Source: Moniliophthora roreri (lineage: Eukaryota; Basidiomycota; Agaricomycetes; Agaricales; Marasmiaceae). From it: a stretch of DNA of 64,000 bases. The position numbers and the translations under genes are program-made. This document shows, piece by piece, positions 24,220 to 36,699 of this stretch. Below the pieces are notes generated by a model. It made no database searches. It worked only from the letters and a program-made list of their open reading frames with translations, and was not told where the DNA came from. Every line of letters begins with the position of its first letter. The stretch's first letter is position 1. The stretch lies in the NCBI GenBank assembly GCA_001466705.2, contig LATX02000208.1, forward strand, positions 248,001-312,000. The letters run 5' to 3'.

Positions 24220-27200
24220 ATGAATGATGTCTCCATGTCGTCTTCAAGTGTCTCCTCGTCGTCATCCACGGTCTTGAACCATCGCTCTCCGCCGTTGCAG
24301 ACAACGACAAAGGGTCTTTCTCCACCTCCACCGCCTCAGTCTCATTCTCCCCGGAATAACTCCATTACACGAGATACTCCAAATTCTACCCTCGCCGCTA
24401 TGCTTGCCGACGCCTTATCCGATGCCGAGTCCTATAAACGCAAGTACACCGAAGAAAAGAGACGCGCAGATTACTTTGAAAAGTTGTCCGAGGCCTTCAA
24501 GCAGGCTGTCGTTGAGGCGAAACCCAATCCTGCTGCTCCTTCATCGTCACCTATCATGAACAAACCCGCTTCACCGTCCACTACACCCACCGGGGCTGCA
24601 CAACCATCACAGCCCGCAAATTCCCCGACCGATCCTGGATCCACTCCTGCTGCATCAAACCAATCAAACACGATGCTAGCCGATCCCAAATCCCTCTCAG
24701 ACCTCATCGAACAGCTCTCCCAGGATGCTTACCGTGCTTCGTGTGCCCGAGACGATGAGCATGCACGACGATTATGTATAGCGTCTTTATGGAAGCAGCT
24801 TCGCGACTACCTCGATCTACTCGATGTCCAGTCGAAGCAAGCGAGGGAGGCATTGGATAAGCGAGTCGAAATGGGCGGTGGTGATATGCTTGAGGTGCAG
24901 AGAGCTGAACTAGTCGAAGTTCAGAATGCTCAACTACCAGCACTTCGGGACGTCGCGACATTCACTCGGGTGTATGATGAGAATGGAAGAGAAACGGTCA
25001 ACATTATTCCCAACTCTACTGGGCATAGCCCGACAGTACTAAGGAAGGAAATCAAATCACATCACTCGCATTCTCAGTCGCATGGTCGAAGACCCCGTAG
25101 CGGAAGTCTCGAGCCTCCTCCCGACGGATATCCGCCACATAAACGGAGTAGAAACCAGGCAAGTCTATCAATAGCTGTTCTTTTGCTTCCGGCACTTAAT
25201 ATTTTTCATTAGTACCCCGCTTCGAACCCCAATTATCCTCCGCAACCTCAACAGATATATCTTGACCCCTCTCCGATGCCGGGTTACGTCGGTTCACCCG
25301 TGTTCCACGAGTATCAACCTTTACCGCCTCAGCATCAGCCACATCCGCCAGCCGCTAATTCACCTCCCAAAAAGCATCAACACATTCAACCCCAACCTAA
25401 TACCGGCGCCCCACAACCGCCTTATTACTCAACTTTCCATTCGAGGTCGGATACGCAAACACAGCGCGGCAGACCACCAGCCCCCTCATCTTCATCATCA
25501 TCTCGAAAACGAGAAAGGTCTCCAGAGTATTCCACGTACGATGGGTATCCGCCTCAGGCTATGGCACCACCTCCTCCACCAACTCCTCAAGAACGCCGGG
25601 AGCGGCGTGAACGTCGCCGGTCTAGGAGTCGGAGCGTATCATCTGATCGGTCATTAGATGAAATGCTCCTGGATGCTACTGCAGGCGATGAAGCCCAAAC
25701 GCCTAACGGAACACAGCTTCCGCCTATTCGGTATGCAGGAAGTGGTAAAGGCGACCGCCGAGATTATCCATATCCGCAAAACCAATTGCCACCGCCGCAG
25801 CTGCCGCCTCCTCCGCAAGGGCGCACAATGTACCCTCATCCACCGCCACCTCCACCTCCTGCTGTGAATGGAAGGTATAGATCACCTTCGCCTCGAAGTT
25901 CTGACAGAGAGCGAGATCGTGCCAATTCTGGAGGGTCGACTTCAAGTGGATACTTTACGTCGGTCTTGGGCAAGACTTCAAACTCTAAAGGACGATCACC
26001 ACCTGCTTCTGGGCCTGGAGACAGGAGCGTGTTGATACTGGATAAGGCAAGCAAGTCGTTGCCGGCCATCGGAACCGTAGAAGAGCGAGGCGATCGGGGA
26101 GGTGTTGTGAATGCACCGGGTGGGTCGTGTTTCTTGAAGTTTCGAGTTTAGCGGAGCTTTCGTTATTTTTTTTTTCTCTTTGATTTTCTCTTTTTTTTTT
26201 TTTTTGGGTTTCAAGGTTTTGTTGGGGACATTCTTCATTGTGCATATTTTAGCTCTTTTTTTTTTTTGCATTGCATTGTTTATATGCTATCGTTATTGCT
26301 TTGGGACTTTTGGTGGACATTTCACACCCCCATTCTTTCTTCGTCAATCTTTGTTCTTCACCCTCCTGCTACCTGCTCTCTCCCCTCCCTTTGTCCGTCA
26401 AGCTGTTTCAATTCTTCGTGGTGATCGGGGTGGAGGGGATCGAGGTGAGCAGAGGATTCTGTCATTGCTTTCTAGAGAAGATTTACTGGTATCTCATCTT
26501 TTTAGCAAACGTGCCTCTGTTTCTGTGGTTTTTTTTGGCTCTTTTACTCGACTTGTGTGCCTGCGGTTTTCCGGATTGAATGCTGACCTGTCTTCTCTTC
26601 CAGAAACATTACACCTGCACCCAACCCATCCGCCGCCGCATTCTTCTTCGTCGCAGTCCCAAGGTTTGTATCACCCGACTTGTCGTATGCCTTCTTTGTT
26701 CTCACCATACCCTTTAGGCTCCCTTAGTCAGCCGCCGCCTCAAGGCTACCCTCCGACCAACAGTGCTGGCCAGCGGATATGTAGACAGTGTGGTCAACCT
26801 GGCCGGTACAAGGAGGGCAAGTGCGTCGAAAAGTGGGGACCAGGACCTTGGGGGCCTGGTACCGTTTGCGATCGGTGAGTATCTCCCCTCCTTGCGATTA
26901 CGGAAAGGAAGTCAGGCTACGGCCGCAGCTATCCCCTCCGTTCTTCAATTATTTCTGTTCTGTGTGTGTGTGTGTCCTTGTGAACAGGGTCGCTGACCCA
27001 TCATTCTTTTGTTTACCTCAGGTGTCGAAAGAAAATGAAACGGGTCGAACGTCGTGGTACCCTTGAACAGGCACAAATGTTAGCGGCAAAGCAAGCTGAG
27101 CAAGCAAGAGCAAATGCTGCCTTGGCCAATTCGCAGCATAATCTCGGATCACCACCCAACCATTTACAGCGAAGCGATACTGTACCCAACATGGCTCCCA

Positions 27201-27682
27201 GTCGGGATGCTAGCTTTGTCTACTCGTCTCAGAGTCAGGCTACGGTTGAAGCTTCAGGGTACGGTAGCTTCAGGGGGCGTGAATATACACGAGAAAGGGC
27301 TGATTCGACGTCAAGATCTGCACGGGGTACACCTTCGAGGTCTCGAAGAACTTCACCGTCACCACCTCAGCAGCAACTAGCTCCCCCTCGTACGATCGTT
27401 CCAGCACCTCTTCCTAGAGTTTCGCCACGACCACCTTCCTCACACTCACATGCAGGAAGTCGGCATTCACAGTCTGGTGGCTCCGTAGACGCAGATGCAG
27501 ATGCAGATGCAGATGGTTCTGCAGATGGTGATGACGCCACTTCTGCTCACGATGACGTAGACCGAGCTGTATCTGCTGCTGCTGGCGTCGACGATGACAA
27601 GCAGGAAAAGGGAGGCGAGGTTGAGGAAGACCTGCTCGAGGCTATTGATGCTGCCGAGAGTCAGGCGATGAAGGATGAGTAG
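24220..27682 (+). CDS. GATA-like zinc-finger protein, low-complexity
   Basis: Model: 24220-25158, 25213-about 26119, 26604-26874, 27022-27682, about 925 residues. The first intron begins with GC (CAG|GCAAGT) and ends ATTAG. The N-terminal half has a coiled-coil stretch (SDAESYKRKYTEEKRRADYF, then LWKQLRDYLDLLDVQSKQAR) and His/Pro/Ser-rich linkers; the middle has Arg/Ser (RRERRRSRSRSVSSDRS) and polyproline tracts. The C-terminal third has one zinc-finger-like motif: CRQC, a Gly/Pro-rich loop KWGPGPWGPGTV, then CDRC followed by the basic helix RKKMKRVERRG. This resembles a GATA finger with a 25-residue loop instead of 17-20. A DA-repeat and an acidic end (EVEEDLLEAIDAAES) follow. Probably a nuclear regulator. 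The long third intron (about 480 nt, T-rich) is the weakest part of the model; the frame through exon 2 otherwise stops at 26,151. Confidence 0.75.
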
Positions 27683-30600
27683 ATGCGTTGCTGGTCGACG
27701 TGGCTTGGAATGAGGTTGGGGGGGGGGTTATCACACTCTCAAAGGAAGAAAAACAAAGTCCCGTCCGTTGCATATCGTTCTGTGTTTTCGATGTCGCTAT
27801 TTTTCGCTGTATCATGATGGTTAGTTGCACTGTATTAGTAGTTCTTGCAGACAGACATAGTAATAATCCGTTGTTCTATAGAGTTTCATACAATACAACT
27901 TGACATATACTTATTCTTCTTTTTTGCAGACCATCGAGAGAAAAAAAAAAAAACCTCTTGAACTCTTCCTTCGGCACCTTCTCTGGTCCAGACTCCAGCT
28001 TTCTGAGTCAGCGGCAACCTTTGAGGCGTGAGGGAGAAGGGTAATCGGGGGCTTCCACCTGTTATCCGAAATCGCGCCCATTCCAAATGGGGATACGGGT
28101 TTATCGGTTTGCGGGAACCCGCCGAGCTAAGCCGTTTCTGGTTTCGAAGGGTACACCGACACGTTTTCTATCAGCTGCTATTGGCTCCCGCCCACTCGAC
28201 TCGACTTCTTATTGCCGCCATTGGGACTGCTGTCAAAGTTCCATGCGGTCGATGGCGGCAGGACGATCCGACTTGGTATATCCTTTTCTTTCCACGTTCA
28301 TGTCGCTCGTTGCAAAACTTCGATTCACAGCTTCCTGTAATGGTGATATCAGCTTCGAAAAGCTCTGATGACAGGCGCTCACCCGGAGAAATTAACCGCC
28401 AATGCTTGGACAAGACAGCAAAGGTAGCAGTTCCTCCCCCCCCCCTTCTTCGTTGCGTTACTCTCCCCCAATATTATGGATCTCCGGAGACTTCGAACTT
28501 TCAAAACAAGTCATAGATTTGTTTTCATCATTTAGTGTCAGGTATATCCACTTAATTCAATAAGTAATTGGCACGCCTCCCCAGTTTCTCACAGGCGTTC
28601 ATCAAGAATGATCCTTGAGCGGCGATTTCAAGGCTAGAGATAGCAAAGGCATTCCTTTCTTGAATCAAGACATGGACTGTTCGAGAGCCTTTGTGTCAAT
28701 CAAAAGGCGTTTTTCGCTACATGAAACTCGGGAACTTGAAAACCTCCTTATGCAACGGAGCTTCAATATCGCTGGGGGAGCAGGAATCCGCGGACGACGA
28801 ACAACCGGAATCCGGAATAACATATGTGTGTGTAAGGTACGCTTTTGCGGTTTCTTATTGCTGCGCAGAGTTCAATGAGAGTTCATTCAAAGTTATGCTC
28901 TCTCTCGCAGCATATCCAATTAGGCGTTCAACGATGACTGTTGCAAGCACAACGGTTCCTGGGATTCCCGCCAAGCTTTCCGCCTTACAAAGCTCGTCTG
29001 CCGTCCAGAAATGGGGTTTATGACCTCACTAGAATGCTACGCACCACGTCCTCTTGGCTGGTGATTACCTTTTTGACCATGTCTATCAGCGGTCCACCAT
29101 TTTCTATACCTTGCCGTGTGGTGGCCTCTATCGACAGTCGGCTGCAACGTTTCCACCCCACGTCCAGTTCCGGACTAATTCGGAGGTTATACATAGTCAC
29201 TATCGTCTGGTTTTGACATAGAATTCTCTTCACCCACCTCCCCACATTCATTTATTCGACATCTGTGTTTTTGAGCCGTCGCCGTACCGCAAGTCTTCAG
29301 GGACTTTGATTTGATCTGATAACAGGACTTTGAACGCCCGCTCCATCTTGTTTGTGGGGACAAGTGAGAATACCTCTTCTCTAATTGGTGGAAACAAGGC
29401 CCTGCGGATGAATCGAATTTACTGCGCCATCATGTGCCGTGTACTAAGATTCCTTGCGAAAGTTGGTGGGAGAACGAGGCAGTCTTCAGTCTTTATTCTG
29501 GCGCGACACGTTGTTGTCGTGAGGCACAGTCTTCGCGAAGCGGAGAATCAGTTTCCTTTTCCTTTTTGCTCTAGTGTGGTACTGAAATTCACACTCTCCT
29601 CTGATAGATCAGAAGGCGAAGTTTGCCCGTCGATCAAAGATCATGCGCTTGGTGTTTTTGTCCACGACTATGGGGTGAGCCTTCCTGTTTTCCTGTTTTC
29701 TATGTGATCCTGACTTACCGTCATCCCTTTCAGCGGCCCATTCAGTTGGTGCAATGCTTCTGAGCAGTGACTATGGGATGCTACCGTTTGCTTTCGTGAC
29801 TCATTCATCCGTTCCGTTAGACCAGGCGGCGAAATAAAGTTTCTGACCGCATGTCCCACCATTACGGCGACGCTTCTGCCAAAAACACATGGATTTTGGT
29901 ATGTAAATTCTCGTTCTCTTTGACCCGGGGCGCAAAGTGGCGTGGCGGAAACGGGCGGGGTCCTTGTGAGGTTTCTTCATCTCTCGCAAAGGGTTAAGAT
30001 GCGGAAGCCCGAAGCCGGAATAGCTTATTCACAAACTTCAATGGTCAGTTCTCGATGTAGATTTTATTTTTCTTCTTTAATCTCGGCTGACTACCCGAGC
30101 TATTGGACTGTCGTAAAAGTCCTGCAGCTTTGAAAGCATACAGCCACCGAATTTTGAGACCCTTGACACCGCCTGTAAGCGAGGACGGATGATCGTTTTC
30201 GGGCTCAGGCGGCGAGGGATTCAAAGTCAACGCAGCCTCAAGAAAGATCACCGGAACATCTGCTTGGACAAAGCTTTCAATTACTAGCGATCGGCCAGAA
30301 AACCTGGCAAATCTGTCAGTAATGTTGTTACTTTGGTGTGTTTATTGTTATTCGTAATTGATCGTAATTGAGCACTTTTCAACATCCTCATCTTGTCAGG
30401 TAACACACACGGCATCTTCATGACAATGGACCATTCGGGCTCCGGAGCGGGGTTAGAACGTTGTCAAAGCTGAACAAATTCAGAGCCTCGGAGACGTCAC
30501 CTAGCAGCCGCAGCTCAGTGGCCCAAAAATTCTGCCAAGTTCTAGCCCATAGGTGCTCCTTAGCGCTCAAAGCCACGGGCGCTTACCTAGTGGCACGGTT

Positions 30601-30753
30601 TCGGTGGCTCCACGTGCTAGTGACTCCCTTTGTTCACAACATGTTTCATTGTCATTGTTCTCTAGATATGTATCGACCACTAAGGGATAGTATAAGTAGT
30701 TCTTGCAATTCTTCGCCTTCCAGTCCCCCCGCCACTACCCAATAACATTCGAG
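27683..30753. other. Gene-poor interval
   Basis: About 3 kb with no supported gene. The first 250 bp should be 3' UTR of the zinc-finger gene. Open frames at 28,028-28,516 and 28,691-29,023 lack recognisable features. The last 150 bp before 30,754 precede the DUF6699 gene and are C/T-rich, as expected of a fungal 5' leader. Confidence 0.4.
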
Positions 30754-32195
30754 ATGTTGCCGCAAAGCCACGACGCCCATCAGCCGCAAGTACGATTTCG
30801 TGCCCGTCACCTCGGTCCTACGCGATTGTCATCTTCGCCAAGCCATCGAACAGGTCTTCCCAAACGCTCAATTCTTCGGAGAAAGGGATCTAGTGTGGTG
30901 TATCGGAGTCAGCGGATATCGATTCTGTCGTCTGTCTCTAACGATGGAAAGGAGAACTCTGGTGCGTATCTATCCCTAAAACATATGATTGTCACTGAAT
31001 GCGACTATATAACCTTTCGTAGCCCATCACCAATCGCTTTCTCACTCGACGGTGTATTCGCATTCACGTGCCCCTTCTTCGTGCTATTCTGGTAGTCAAC
31101 GTTCAAGTGTGTGTTCTTCGGTTAAACATTTCCTTGGATTTACCATATATCGATCTAGGTAACCCGAAAACTGTCATCTCTGTATCACCACGCTCTTTGT
31201 GGCATTACGAAAGCCCTATCCCACGGACAAAACATCGTTCTCCCAAACACCGACGTTCATCCCACCGAGGAAGTAAACGAGGAGACCCTACTCAAGTGGC
31301 TCGTGGGAAGGGGGGCACACCCTCCTACCATGTCCCTGAGGATAGTAAAAAGCTAAGCTCAGGATCAATGTCACGAGTCAACCTAGGGTGGGACTCGACG
31401 AATTTTGAACATTCCTATGCAAAGGCTCTAGTACCACCATACCTAGGTCTCTATGATTCACCCGTCAATGCTTATCCTTATGATATCTCGTCCTCTCCAC
31501 CGTCCAACTTTTCCCCAACCTTGTTCTCCCCATCCTCGTCTTCAGAGCCCATTTTCATTGGCAGAAAGTTAGAAACGCCAACAGCTCTAGAATTCTCTTC
31601 GCAAGCTCCTCTCCGCATGCACAACGAACTCACTAGATACTGCCCACTTCAATGGTCGGTGTACTTGCCTCCTTCTACCGCGCGGAGTCAATGGCCATAC
31701 GGTGACGATGGCTTCTACAATGAGGAACTACTCGAATCTCCGGCTTGTGCTGGTGCAGAACGGCTGGTTATCCAAATGGGACATCCTGGTGAACCAGGAG
31801 ATGGGACTATAGCTTGGATGCAATTATGGGGTTCCATTTACGTCGATCATCCTCGGCATACCGCATATCCTCGAGCTGAAATCACCGTATATGATGTTCT
31901 CTATGCAATACACGCGTTTCTCCATGTCAGGTTGACTGCCCAAGAAATGGAAATGCTCACCGTGGAGGCGAGGAATCATATCTTTGCTGCAAGGTCTCGG
32001 AGAATTTTCGTCGAGGGCAGCGTTCGTGCTGATGGAAGTAGCTGGATGGAGAGAGACGAATGGGACAAGACACCCATGAGAGTTGATGTTCTCACTTCCG
32101 GAGGGGCAAGCGAATTTGCGGGATTGAGTTTGTGGCCCGGCTCAAATTCATGGGCTAATAATGGAATTGCAGAATTGTTGCTTCGGCTGGAATGA
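30754..32195 (+). CDS. DUF6699-domain protein
   Basis: Three exons (30754-30961, 31023-31091, 31159-32195) join in phase into 437 residues. The N-terminal 200 residues are basic and Ser/Pro/His-rich (SKRGDPTQVARGKGG, SSPPSNFSPTLFSPSSSS) and probably disordered. The C-terminal part has the pattern of DUF6699 domains common in mushrooms: CPLQWSVYLPPSTAR, ESPACAGAERLVIQ, then ITVYDVLYAIHAFLHVRLTA. This domain often occurs in large lineage-specific families of unknown function. No signal peptide or membrane segment is seen. The last exon ends 360 bp from the convergent RRP46 gene. Confidence 0.75.
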
Positions 32196-32555
32196 AGATG
32201 GTCGAGAATCACTGTACCAATATTTCTTTTGCGGGGCTGGGCGTAACCAGCAGCGTACCCAGTCAAATTTCTATTTATTTTGATACCCATTGATACCCAA
32301 AGTGTACTTTTACCATGTACAACATACATGTCATAGTCTCGCGCAGCTCCAATACTTACTATACAGGACTACGCTTACGAAACCCTTTCCAAGAAATAGA
32401 TATGCAGTTGTACTCATGATAAGTAACAGCGGGCTCGTTCACTACACGAAGACCCGAACTGAGGGTAGGCACCCAAGAACTTGGCCATTAAGAATCTCCT
32501 GGCATCTTATAAGCTAGTTTCCGCAATAATCTCAAGGGGTAATCACATACCAAGA

Positions 32556-33365
32556 TCATATCTCCATTTTGGCGTCATCGTCTTCATCTGATGCTGCTTT
32601 CACCTTATCTTTCTTGGACTGTGGCGCCAAGAATGCTTTCAGAGGCGGATGTTCCGTATCCTGAACCAACTTTTTCATCCTTTCCCAGACATCCTTTGCA
32701 GCCTCTCTAGCCAATTCTCTCGTCTGAATAATCTCCTGTTCGTCGAATCCGCCTTTTGCGCCCCAAGACCGCCAATTACTCCATACACACGTCGAGCCCG
32801 TATCGGACTCCGATGAACCAAGCACATCCGAAAACATGAACGCAAAACACCCGCCTCCATCCATCTTCTCTACCTCTTCATCGCTAGGATCCACGACGTA
32901 TCTCAACTCCCCCAATCGACCCAATGCAACTGCACATATCACCCCCTTCATGGGTACTGAACCCGAGTTGAGCAAAGACAATGTAGATGCATTGATTATC
33001 GATGCAAATAGGCCATCCTTCCATTTAGGTGCTGGAATCAGCGTCTGAACGACTAGCTGAATCAATGTTCTAGGGTTCTGAGTAAGAATGAGGGAAGGTG
33101 CGAGAATGGAGGCTAATGATGATGAAAGAGATTTGGATTCTGTTGCTGGGACATTGGCTACGGGCCGTAGATGAACTTCGAGAGTCGCCTGCGATGCCTG
33201 CTCTGCTGCTAGCCGGACTTCGATTGGACCCGAGAGTGATACAAGAGCTTGAGCATTTGGTCCAAATCCGAATCTTGCTGAGCCATCCACTCGAGCCAGA
33301 TTGTCAAAAGAGAGTGTGGGATCCCGGATAGAGCTTTCTGAACGACCGTTGATGCGAGAGGTCAT
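32556..33365 (-). CDS. RRP46: Exosome complex component RRP46 (RNase PH fold)
   Basis: A single exon of 269 residues. The start at 33365 (MTSRINGRSESSIRD) precedes the conserved N terminus; the reading frame extends further upstream but that part is not family-like. Landmarks of the RNase PH ring subunit: LSFDNLARVDGSARFGFG, SLSGPIEVRLAAEQASQATL, LRPVANVPATESKSL, LAPSLILTQNPRTLIQLVVQ, SIINASTLSLLNSGSVPMKG and VICAVALGRLG. The protein forms part of the catalytically inactive hexameric ring of the RNA exosome, which channels RNA to Rrp44 in nucleus and cytoplasm. The C terminus is Lys/Asp-rich. The gene is divergent to the oxidoreductase gene at 33,779, with 413 bp between the two ATGs. Confidence 0.92.
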   Translation of the reverse strand: MTSRINGRSESSIRDPTLSFDNLARVDGSARFGFGPNAQALVSLSGPIEVRLAAEQASQATLEVHLRPVANVPATESKSLSSSLASILAPSLILTQNPRTLIQLVVQTLIPAPKWKDGLFASIINASTLSLLNSGSVPMKGVICAVALGRLGELRYVVDPSDEEVEKMDGGGCFAFMFSDVLGSSESDTGSTCVWSNWRSWGAKGGFDEQEIIQTRELAREAAKDVWERMKKLVQDTEHPPLKAFLAPQSKKDKVKAASDEDDDAKMEI

Positions 33366-33778
33366 GGCAGTCTTTGAGAAAAAGGAAGATAAGATAAGAT
33401 CGTGGTTCTGATCAAAATTTTTTTTTTTTGCCGGAGCTGTGCCGGCCCGCCTCGTCACTTGTCACTTGCTTTCAGCGTCCATCTCAAGGTTCTGTCAACA
33501 GAGCTCAGCGCTCAGCGCTGAGCTGTCGTCTTTATCCTCAAGAGTAGTACGGACAGCTTTTACTTGGCATAGTCCCGAATACGTATCCCGTCGGCAACTG
33601 ATCCATGTCCTCACAGGCGCAAGGCGGTGAGCAGTCTGAGACCTTTTGCATACTTAGTAGGTAAGGGCTAAGCTTGTCATTTCGTATTCGGAAGCACTGA
33701 CGTGCCCTGCGTAGCAGTTAAGGATATATACCTCGACGCTGACCATGGAATGGTCATAATACGAATCCGTCTCTCCCA
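33366..33778. promoter_or_regulatory. Shared 413-bp divergent promoter region with a palindrome
   Basis: This is the only space between the start codons of RRP46 (minus) and the MDR gene (plus), so it must hold both promoters. A near-perfect palindrome lies at 33,502-33,524: AGCTCAGCGCT, one C, then AGCGCTGAGCT. A T-run occurs at 33,417-33,430 near the RRP46 start. Whether the palindrome binds a factor is not known. Confidence 0.5.
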
Positions 33779-34926
33779 ATGCGCGCTTGGACGCATATCA
33801 GATCGGGCAAACCTTCCGAGGTCCTCACTCTTTCGTCTATACCTGAACCTTTGGCTTCAGCGTACTCAGAATGCTCTGTCGTTGTCCAGGTTCACTATGC
33901 AGCTCTTAATCCCGGAGGATCCATTATGCTTCACTTATGCCCTTTCCTTTTCCGTAATCGTAACGTCCCAGCAATACCAGAATTAGACTTTTCCGGCGTG
34001 ATCGTATCTTCCGGTACAGATCGATTTTCACCCGGAGACGAAGTATTTGGGTCTATACCGGTTAAAAATCACCTCAAAGATGGATCCGGAGCCCTAGCTG
34101 AATTCGTCTGTATTCCATCTGACTATGTCATGCACAAACCAAAAGGAATGAAGTTGAAGGAGGCAGCTGGGCTAGGGGTTGCTGGATGTACAGCATTGGT
34201 CTTGATGGAGAGCGCCAGGTTGAAGGAGGGAGATGTAGTGTTGGTGAACGGGTCCAGTGGAGGTATCGGGACGATGGTGGTGAAGATAGCCAAGGCGGCT
34301 GTAGGATCTACTGGGAAGATTGTAGCGATGTGTTCGGGCAGCATTCATGCAGAATTGGTTACATCGCTAGGTGCAGACGAAGTGTGTTTTCTTCGTCTCT
34401 CATTTTGCATCTCAAAGTACTGATTTTGGATCTAGGTCATCGATTATCGGGAACATGCACCAGTTCACGAGTACCTTGCTACCAACAAATATCAGTTTGA
34501 TACTGTCATCGACTGCTATGGCGTACAGGATCTCTATGTCAACTGCGACAAATTCCTAAAGGAAGGTTCTTCCTTTGTAACAGTCGGTGTCGCTTTCAAA
34601 GAAATTACCTATTCGAGTGTGCTTCGTGCTTCCTTTGATATGTTAAGGAACATGATATGGCCTCCTTCGCAAAGGAAATACGTTCAGGTGACTGGTGTAG
34701 CGAATCGGGAAGCTCTAGAGAAACTTGGGAGACTAGTTGAAGATGGGAAGCTGAGAATTGTGATTGACTCGTATTTTCAAATGGAAGAGGTGTTGCAGGT
34801 GGGGAGTACATTGGTTTCTGAGTTTTTTCTGACTGACAATGAACACACTAGGCTTATACACGGGCACTATCCAAGAGAGCTGGAGGGAAGATTGTGATTC
34901 AGGTGACCAATGATGCCAATGAATGA
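33779..34926 (+). CDS. Zinc-free medium-chain dehydrogenase/reductase (quinone oxidoreductase-like)
   Basis: Three exons (33779-34381, 34436-34798, 34852-34926) join in phase into 346 residues. The N-terminal GroES-like part reads MRAWTHIRSGKPSEVL, VQVHYAALNPGGS and IPELDFSGVIVSSG, followed by FSPGDEVFGSIP. The nucleotide-binding part has VLVNGSSGGIGTMVVKIAKA, the G-x-x-G-x-x-[GA] type motif of NADPH-binding MDR proteins, followed by SLGADEVIDYRE. No structural or catalytic zinc cysteines are present, which places it with quinone oxidoreductases and RTN4IP1-like proteins rather than alcohol dehydrogenases. The C-terminal exon ends GGKIVIQVTND, a usual end for the family. Substrate cannot be told from sequence; the cofactor is probably NADPH. 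Confidence 0.88.
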
Positions 34927-36173
34927 ATTCTGAAATGTAGCATTGCTTGTATGTACAATATCGCTTTCCTTCCAGCAACTCCATTCTGCTCTTCATGCAT
35001 GCTTCCAGTGTCGTGGATCCTCCGAGTCGACGGGTTACTAGCTCAACACTAAGCGGCCGTCGTGTTTCAATAAATTACGCAAATTAGGTGAGGAGGACAA
35101 GGGTCGATGATAGATCCGGTGATAGTCGCGGCAGCGGCTGGAATAGGCTCCTCTTTAACTGGTACGTCTCATCGGTATAGCTGACTGTACTAGACTAGAA
35201 AAGGAATAGAGTACCTCGCTAAGAGCAGCGGCGATGAAGACGGCGGCAACGAGCAATACGAAGACGGTGAGCTTTATTACAGAGGCTTTCCGGAGGACAC
35301 GGGGTTAGAGTCGGACCTACGCATCCTCCGTGGGGTCGATTCAATGCTCGGAAAGGAAACTTCGACTGCTCGCATCAGTTGACGGTGATAGGTGCTGGAC
35401 AGGCTTGACTCAGGAACCGGTGTTCTCCAACGCTGGACACTGTTATAGGGCTGGGGTAATGTCTCGGAACTCCATGGAGTAGGGTAGAAGTTCCGGTGAT
35501 CACTGCATTATGGCAACTCATAAGGATACGTAGCAGGAAAATGATATAGTACTATGGCTAGTGAGTGTAGCTTATTATTTGAGACTTGAAACAAAGAGCC
35601 GCGGTATTAAGAAAATAGCGATTTCAATACAAATTTTGGAAAGTAATCGAAGGACATCACATACATGTCAATCTTACAAATGACCCCGTTCACGCTATGA
35701 GATGTTGTGACAGTGAAAGACTTATTGAAGTGACTTTGGGTTCAAGAAGTCAATAGTCTAAAGAATGATTAAGGTCCATTTGGGAACTTGTCATGCAACA
35801 CTGTCCCTGCCCGTTTCAATTGTGAGGGTATCAGGTGGGGGGAGTGTCAGCCAGTTAAGACTGTACATCTGTGTTCAACAGCTAGTACTATCCCAATAAT
35901 CCACTAGCAAATGCAATATCTGACTTTAATGGTCATTAAACTGATATAAAGACAAATAAGACTAGCAGGCTTTCTGGGGGAGGGGGCACCTTTGAACCCA
36001 AGGATCCTGCTAATGGAATGGTACATGGATGCATCTAGGACCCGTCACCACTTCTAGTTGACAGATGAAAGAAGGATAATAATTTCACTCAGTTCAAGTG
36101 ATCATGAGGAGTTGTGATCAGTCAATTTATGAGTGCTCAACAGCCTGTTTCTGCTGCCAGCTCTTGGTCCATA
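34927..36173. other. Transition from gene-bearing to repeat-rich DNA
   Basis: No gene. CpG is common up to about 35,400 and then becomes rare. A short, mostly A/T-rich stretch leads to the TA next to the pogo-like element. Confidence 0.4.
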
Positions 36174-36699
36174 GTCCAGTGGGGGTGGGCTGCATCAGGA
36201 AATCACTACTCTCCACTTTCCACCACTTTCCCAACTTCTCACTACAGTCATGCACCAGTCCTTGAATCATTGGCTCCTTCCATTTGTTACTTTGACAGAG
36301 ACCCTTCAGATAATTGTTCATATGAAGAGTAATGATGTATCTCAATATATGATAAGTAGTATGGGTGGATAGGTGATGTACTGGGTTTATAAAGATTCCA
36401 ATGGTACTTTTTGCTGCCTTGACTGAAATTTTAAAGGGCTCTCAGTGAGGAACACATTCAAAAAAAAAATAAACTAAGCATGCTCACCCATGTTTCAGCA
36501 TGTAAACAAAACCCTTCCAAGTACTTGTAGCAATTTACAGATGTGAAAATAAGGCAGGAGAGGCATCACAATGAGGTTTTAGGTCAAGTCACTGAGGTGA
36601 AGGTGTCACATCACACCTTTCATATCAGAATTGCCCAAGAATATTTTTCCTGCTTAACACAACTTCAACAGTCAACCAATCCTCAGCAGCCTCTATGGT

